Part shown: piece after piece, positions 60,659-64,000 of the stretch
How the letters are laid out: every line of letters starts with the position of its first letter
Numbering within the stretch: the first letter of the stretch is position 1
Source of the DNA: Aureispira sp. CCB-E
GTDB taxonomy: Bacteria > Bacteroidota > Bacteroidia > Chitinophagales > Saprospiraceae
DNA length: 64,000 nt
Reading direction: 5' to 3'
Assembly: GCF_031326345.1 (NCBI RefSeq)
Contig: NZ_CP133671.1
Span: 4,464,001 to 4,528,000, forward strand
The notes under the pieces: generated by a model
What the model was told of the DNA's origin: nothing
The model's database searches: none
The model's input: only the letters and a program-made list of their open reading frames with translations
Position numbers and translations under genes: made by a program

Positions 60659-63610
60659 ATGAATTACCTAATACTAGTTTTTTTATTTTTGGTCAGCCCC
60701 AACCTTATAGCTCAAGGCGATCCCCCTCTTCTAGAGCAGTTGGTTCAAATTCACGACTTAATTAAAGAAAAAAAATTAAAAGAAGCACGTTTTAATTTAA
60801 AGTTATTTCAACAAAATTATTTGCATCTACTCGACCAATCTAGTCTTGAATTGCAAACATATCATACTGTAAAATCACATCTCTTTGGCGTACAAGAATC
60901 CTACGACGAGGCACTCATTCACATCACCCAAGCGTTAAAAATTGCCAAACAACATCCTGATTCTTTGCGCTATCTAAGTTTAACACACTGGGCAGCACGC
61001 TCCATTTACGAGCAAACAAGCCAATATCAAAAAGCCATTCAACAAGGCGAAAAATTAGCCTCTATCTACAGCTTGGGAGGTTTAGAAGAACAAATTGACT
61101 TGGGTAGAAACTACCAGAAAATGGGGATTTTTTACATAGAAAAGAGAGAACCCACCAAAGCCTTAGAATATTTTAATAAAACACTTTCTATTTATAACAA
61201 AACACCTCAAGCATCTCTTATTGATTATGCAAGTTTGTATCGTGCTTTTTCTATGGCTTACAGTACTTCTGGGCAATATAACGAACAAATTAAGTATATC
61301 AACAAAGCACTAGCTATTACCCAAAAAGATACCAGTTCGCTTAGTAAACAACTAGAAATATCGTTGCTAAATAATTTAGGGGCTTATTACATTCAAACCA
61401 AACAACCCAACAAAGGACTAGAGACGTATCACAAATATGTAACCGCTACAGTCAAAGAACATGGACCTAATAGCGTTTTGGCATCTGTTGCTTATAGCAA
61501 TTTGGGAATTTCTTATGCTCAAACTGGTGATTTGGAAACAGCCGAGACTTATTTTAGGAAAAATATTCAAATCAAAGAAAACATCCATGGCAAACACAAT
61601 CCTGATGTAGCAATTGCATATGGCAACCTTGTCATTCTATTAGATTTGATGGAACGATACGAAGCTGCCCTTCAAGCGAGTCAACAAAGTTTTATCGCCA
61701 ATACCAAAGATTTTGAGGACAATAATCCCTATCTTAACTTAGTCCCTGTCGTTCAAAAACACAACATACTAGATCCCATTAATGCTATTGGCAATCTCAA
61801 TAACCGTTCTAGAGTTTTCTATAAATTATACCAAAAAGAAGAAAAATTAGAATACCTCAAACACGCTCATCAAACCATCCTTGCTCAAATAGAAATTTTA
61901 GACAAAGTTAAAAATGAATTGAGTGATGAAGATAAACTTGGTTTACTCAATGAGCGATTTATGCCCTTTACTTTAGGCGTTCAATTTGCAGAAGAATTGT
62001 ATCAAATCACAAAAGACAAGCGTTATTTGGAAGCAGCCTTTCAATTAGCCGAACGCAGCAGAGATGCCGTTTTAACAAGTGCATTAAGCGCTCAAAAGGC
62101 ACTTAATTTTGGCGGCGTTCCAGATAGTCTGATTCTCAAAGAAAATCAACTAAAAAAAGCTATTAGCCAATTGAATAAAAAATTATTACACAAAAAAAAT
62201 TCTGAAGTAGATTATTATGATTTGCAAGAGCAAACTTTTGAACTCAAACGAGCCCAAGAACAGCTCATCAAACAATTGGAACAAAACTATCCTCAATATT
62301 ACCAAATCAAGTACAAATCAAATATAGCATCTGTCGTAGATTTGCAAACACGAATTTTAGACCCCAATACTCAACTAATTGCCTACTATATACAATACCC
62401 AAAGGCTTATATCTGGTCGATTACTCAACAAAATGCACACCTACAAACCATCCAATTAGACAGTAATTATATGAATGACATCCATACTTTTAGAAAGGTA
62501 TTAACCAATTTGAAGTATGTTCAAAAAAATCCTATAAAAGCAGGAGAATTATACGACCAACTATCCTATAAATTTTATAATTCCTTTGTAGCGCCTGCCC
62601 TAACATCACAAAAATTCAAACGACTAATTATTATTCCCGATCATCTACTAGGACACCTTCCCTTTGAGGCATTTACCACAAGTTATCAAGCACAACCCCT
62701 TGTCGATTATCACCAGAAAAATTATTTACTCAAAGACTATGAAATACAGTACTCTTATTCGGGTACGCTGCTTTTAAAAAATAAAGATCAGTACAATTTT
62801 TTGTCGCAAAATGTTCGTCTACTTGCTGTTGCAGCCGATTATAATAAAACGAATTTTACGCAACAAAATCGAACAGAGGAAGATTTGCTTATTCGGCATA
62901 ATCTAGCCCCTCTCCCCGAAGCGATCAACGAGGTTAAAACATTGGAAAAAATAGCCTTGGGCACATTTCTTTATGGCAATGAGGCGTCGGAACATCTTTT
63001 TAAAAAGAAGGTTCCTCAACATGGAATTATCCATTTGGCCATGCACGGTATTTTAAATCAAAAAAATCCGATTACTTCTTCTTTAGCATTTACCGAAAAT
63101 GGCAGCGAGGTCGAAGACAATTTTTTACATGCTTTCGAAATAAGTAATTTATCGTTTGACGCACAATTGGTTGTTTTAAGTGCTTGCGAAACGGGGTATG
63201 GAAAGTTTGAACGTGGAGAAGGGATTATGTCCTTGGCACGTTCGTTCATGCATGCGGGGGTGCCTAGTTTGGTGGTTAGCTTGTGGCAAGTCAACGACTA
63301 CTCTACTTCTAAAATAATGGAATATTTTTATAACGAACTCAAAATGGGCAAAACAAAGAGCGAAGCACTACAAGCTGCCAAATTATTCTATTTAGAAAAC
63401 ACCGAAGGTATTTCTGCACATCCTGCTTTGTGGGCTGCCTTTATCCAATTGGGCAACCATGAGGCTTTAAAACTGGAACAAGAACTTCTTTTTTCGATGA
63501 CAAATTTGTTCTTATTTATACTTTCAATTGTATTGGTTATTGTCCTTTTCCGATTGTTTCTCAGAAGACGCAAAGAGCGAATTGACCTTGATAATACGAC
63601 ATTTGACTAG
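60659..63610 (+). CDS. Membrane-anchored TPR-CHAT protease-like protein
   Basis: This 983-residue protein has a signal peptide (cleavage near LIAQG), many TPR units (about 30-400), a helical spacer, a CHAT (caspase-like) domain (about 620-935) and a C-terminal membrane helix (about 945-968) followed by basic residues. The catalytic pair is in GIIHLAMHGIL (His) and VVLSACETGYG (Cys); ERGEGIMSLARSF follows as the usual conserved block. The layout implies that TPR and CHAT parts face the periplasm with the tail in the inner membrane. CHAT proteases elsewhere act in programmed processing and defence (for instance type III-E CRISPR), but here no such partner is present. Confidence 0.88.
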   Translation: MNYLILVFLFLVSPNLIAQGDPPLLEQLVQIHDLIKEKKLKEARFNLKLFQQNYLHLLDQSSLELQTYHTVKSHLFGVQESYDEALIHITQALKIAKQHPDSLRYLSLTHWAARSIYEQTSQYQKAIQQGEKLASIYSLGGLEEQIDLGRNYQKMGIFYIEKREPTKALEYFNKTLSIYNKTPQASLIDYASLYRAFSMAYSTSGQYNEQIKYINKALAITQKDTSSLSKQLEISLLNNLGAYYIQTKQPNKGLETYHKYVTATVKEHGPNSVLASVAYSNLGISYAQTGDLETAETYFRKNIQIKENIHGKHNPDVAIAYGNLVILLDLMERYEAALQASQQSFIANTKDFEDNNPYLNLVPVVQKHNILDPINAIGNLNNRSRVFYKLYQKEEKLEYLKHAHQTILAQIEILDKVKNELSDEDKLGLLNERFMPFTLGVQFAEELYQITKDKRYLEAAFQLAERSRDAVLTSALSAQKALNFGGVPDSLILKENQLKKAISQLNKKLLHKKNSEVDYYDLQEQTFELKRAQEQLIKQLEQNYPQYYQIKYKSNIASVVDLQTRILDPNTQLIAYYIQYPKAYIWSITQQNAHLQTIQLDSNYMNDIHTFRKVLTNLKYVQKNPIKAGELYDQLSYKFYNSFVAPALTSQKFKRLIIIPDHLLGHLPFEAFTTSYQAQPLVDYHQKNYLLKDYEIQYSYSGTLLLKNKDQYNFLSQNVRLLAVAADYNKTNFTQQNRTEEDLLIRHNLAPLPEAINEVKTLEKIALGTFLYGNEASEHLFKKKVPQHGIIHLAMHGILNQKNPITSSLAFTENGSEVEDNFLHAFEISNLSFDAQLVVLSACETGYGKFERGEGIMSLARSFMHAGVPSLVVSLWQVNDYSTSKIMEYFYNELKMGKTKSEALQAAKLFYLENTEGISAHPALWAAFIQLGNHEALKLEQELLFSMTNLFLFILSIVLVIVLFRLFLRRRKERIDLDNTTFD

Positions 63611-63738
63611 GTCTTTTGCCAATAGATTTCATTTAGCGTATTAAGATCAAAATCATATAACATGAAGTTCTAGAAAAATGACTTCTTTTATTCAAAAACT
63701 CTTAACTTTACCCATGTGTTTTAGGTATACGTTATTAA

Positions 63739-63782
63739 TACTTCGTGGCTTTTTGGGTCTTTTATAAAAAAGCCACGAAGTA
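63739..63782. terminator. Strong 16-base-pair hairpin, probable terminator
   Basis: TACTTCGTGGCTTTTT at 63739-63754 pairs perfectly with AAAAAGCCACGAAGTA at 63767-63782 across a 12-base loop. There is no separate T-run after it, but the stem itself has a T-tract and an A-tract. It could act in both directions or protect a transcript end after the CHAT gene. Confidence 0.6.
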
Positions 63783-63859
63783 ATGTATTATGTTATTACC
63801 ATAGCAGTACCATTAACTACTATTATTATAGCCATTTACTTAAGTAATCCATTCATTAG

Positions 63860-64000
63860 ATGAAACAACTGTTATCTTTAGGGTACATTATTGTCTTATT
63901 GTCTTTTTTGTGTTCAAGCTGTGTCGGAACAAAAAAATTCAAGGCGTTGGAAGAAGAAAAACTAAAATTGGAAAATACACTTTTAGGAACCAAGCAAGAG
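63860..64000 (+). CDS. Lipoprotein, N-terminal part only (cut by window edge)
   Basis: The frame from the ATG at 63860 is open to the window end (47 residues). It begins MKQLLSLGYIIVLLSFL, has a lipobox-like LCSSC (Cys21), and then continues with a charged helix, KALEEEKLKLEN, likely to form a coiled coil. Many Bacteroidota OmpA-family proteins start this way, with a lipoprotein signal, a coiled coil and a C-terminal peptidoglycan-binding domain, but the last part is outside the window. Confidence 0.7.
   Translation, partial: MKQLLSLGYIIVLLSFLCSSCVGTKKFKALEEEKLKLENTLLGTKQE

Noticed and set aside
60659-63610. The TPR-CHAT protein as part of a type III-E CRISPR (Craspase) or gasdermin defence system
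   Set aside because: No Cas effector, CRISPR array or gasdermin-like gene lies nearby and the protein carries export and anchor signals unlike those of the cytoplasmic defence proteases.

Overview
The window reads as chromosome from a low-G+C Bacteroidota, most likely the Saprospiria (Aureispira-like). This placement is an inference from several traits: G+C of roughly one third, almost no Shine-Dalgarno sequences, a type IX secretion (T9SS) C-terminal sorting domain, the Bacteroidota-style ExbB/ExbD/ExbD/TonB operon, an RprXY-like two-component pair, and many large TPR, WG-repeat and CHAT proteins. No rRNA, tRNA or CRISPR array was seen. About 47 protein genes can be supported, plus one IS1-like element, one pilin gene remnant and a family of palindromic intergenic repeats.

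Positions 1-18.2 kb are mostly minus strand. They hold a type IV pilus/type II secretion-like machine in two blocks. Block 1 (1-4969) encodes a secretin, a GspL/PilN-like platform protein, a pilin-anchored 414-residue protein and two pseudopilins, the last cut by the window edge. Block 2 (10576-12891) encodes a GspG-like pilin, a short prepilin peptidase and the GspE/PilB ATPase. Between the blocks lie a helical protein of unknown role, a 1062-residue secreted beta-helix protein and a 3'-end remnant of a second pilin gene. A giant WG-repeat protein and a lipoprotein follow.

Positions 18.7-30.3 kb carry a DUF3124 lipoprotein next to a TrkH/KtrB potassium channel. Next come a periplasmic TonB-C protein and a TonB energising operon: ExbB, two ExbD, a degenerate third ExbD-like protein and TonB. 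A histidine kinase, its OmpR-type regulator, a MenI/YdiI-like thioesterase and a T9SS cargo protein follow.

Positions 30.6-47.8 kb carry a CAP/OmpA-like/TPR protein, a GyrI-like protein, a GH3 plus beta-lactamase-fold fusion, and a DUF4157 protein whose C-terminal half looks like a RelA/SpoT-type nucleotide pyrophosphokinase toxin. An SDR with a substituted catalytic Tyr/Lys pair, two divergent universal stress proteins, two paralogous small exported proteins and an RNase Z-like hydrolase complete this stretch.

Positions 47.8-64 kb carry RecD2, a complete IS1-like element just upstream of it, a TPR-LytS kinase with a LytTR regulator, a lipoprotein, a beta-propeller protein, RecQ (TTG start), a BtuF-like protein without signal peptide, a membrane-anchored TPR-CHAT protein and the start of a lipoprotein gene.

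The strongest leads are the DUF4157-RelA/SpoT candidate toxin, the modular palindromic repeat family (five copies plus fragments), and the split secretion locus with its pilin remnant.
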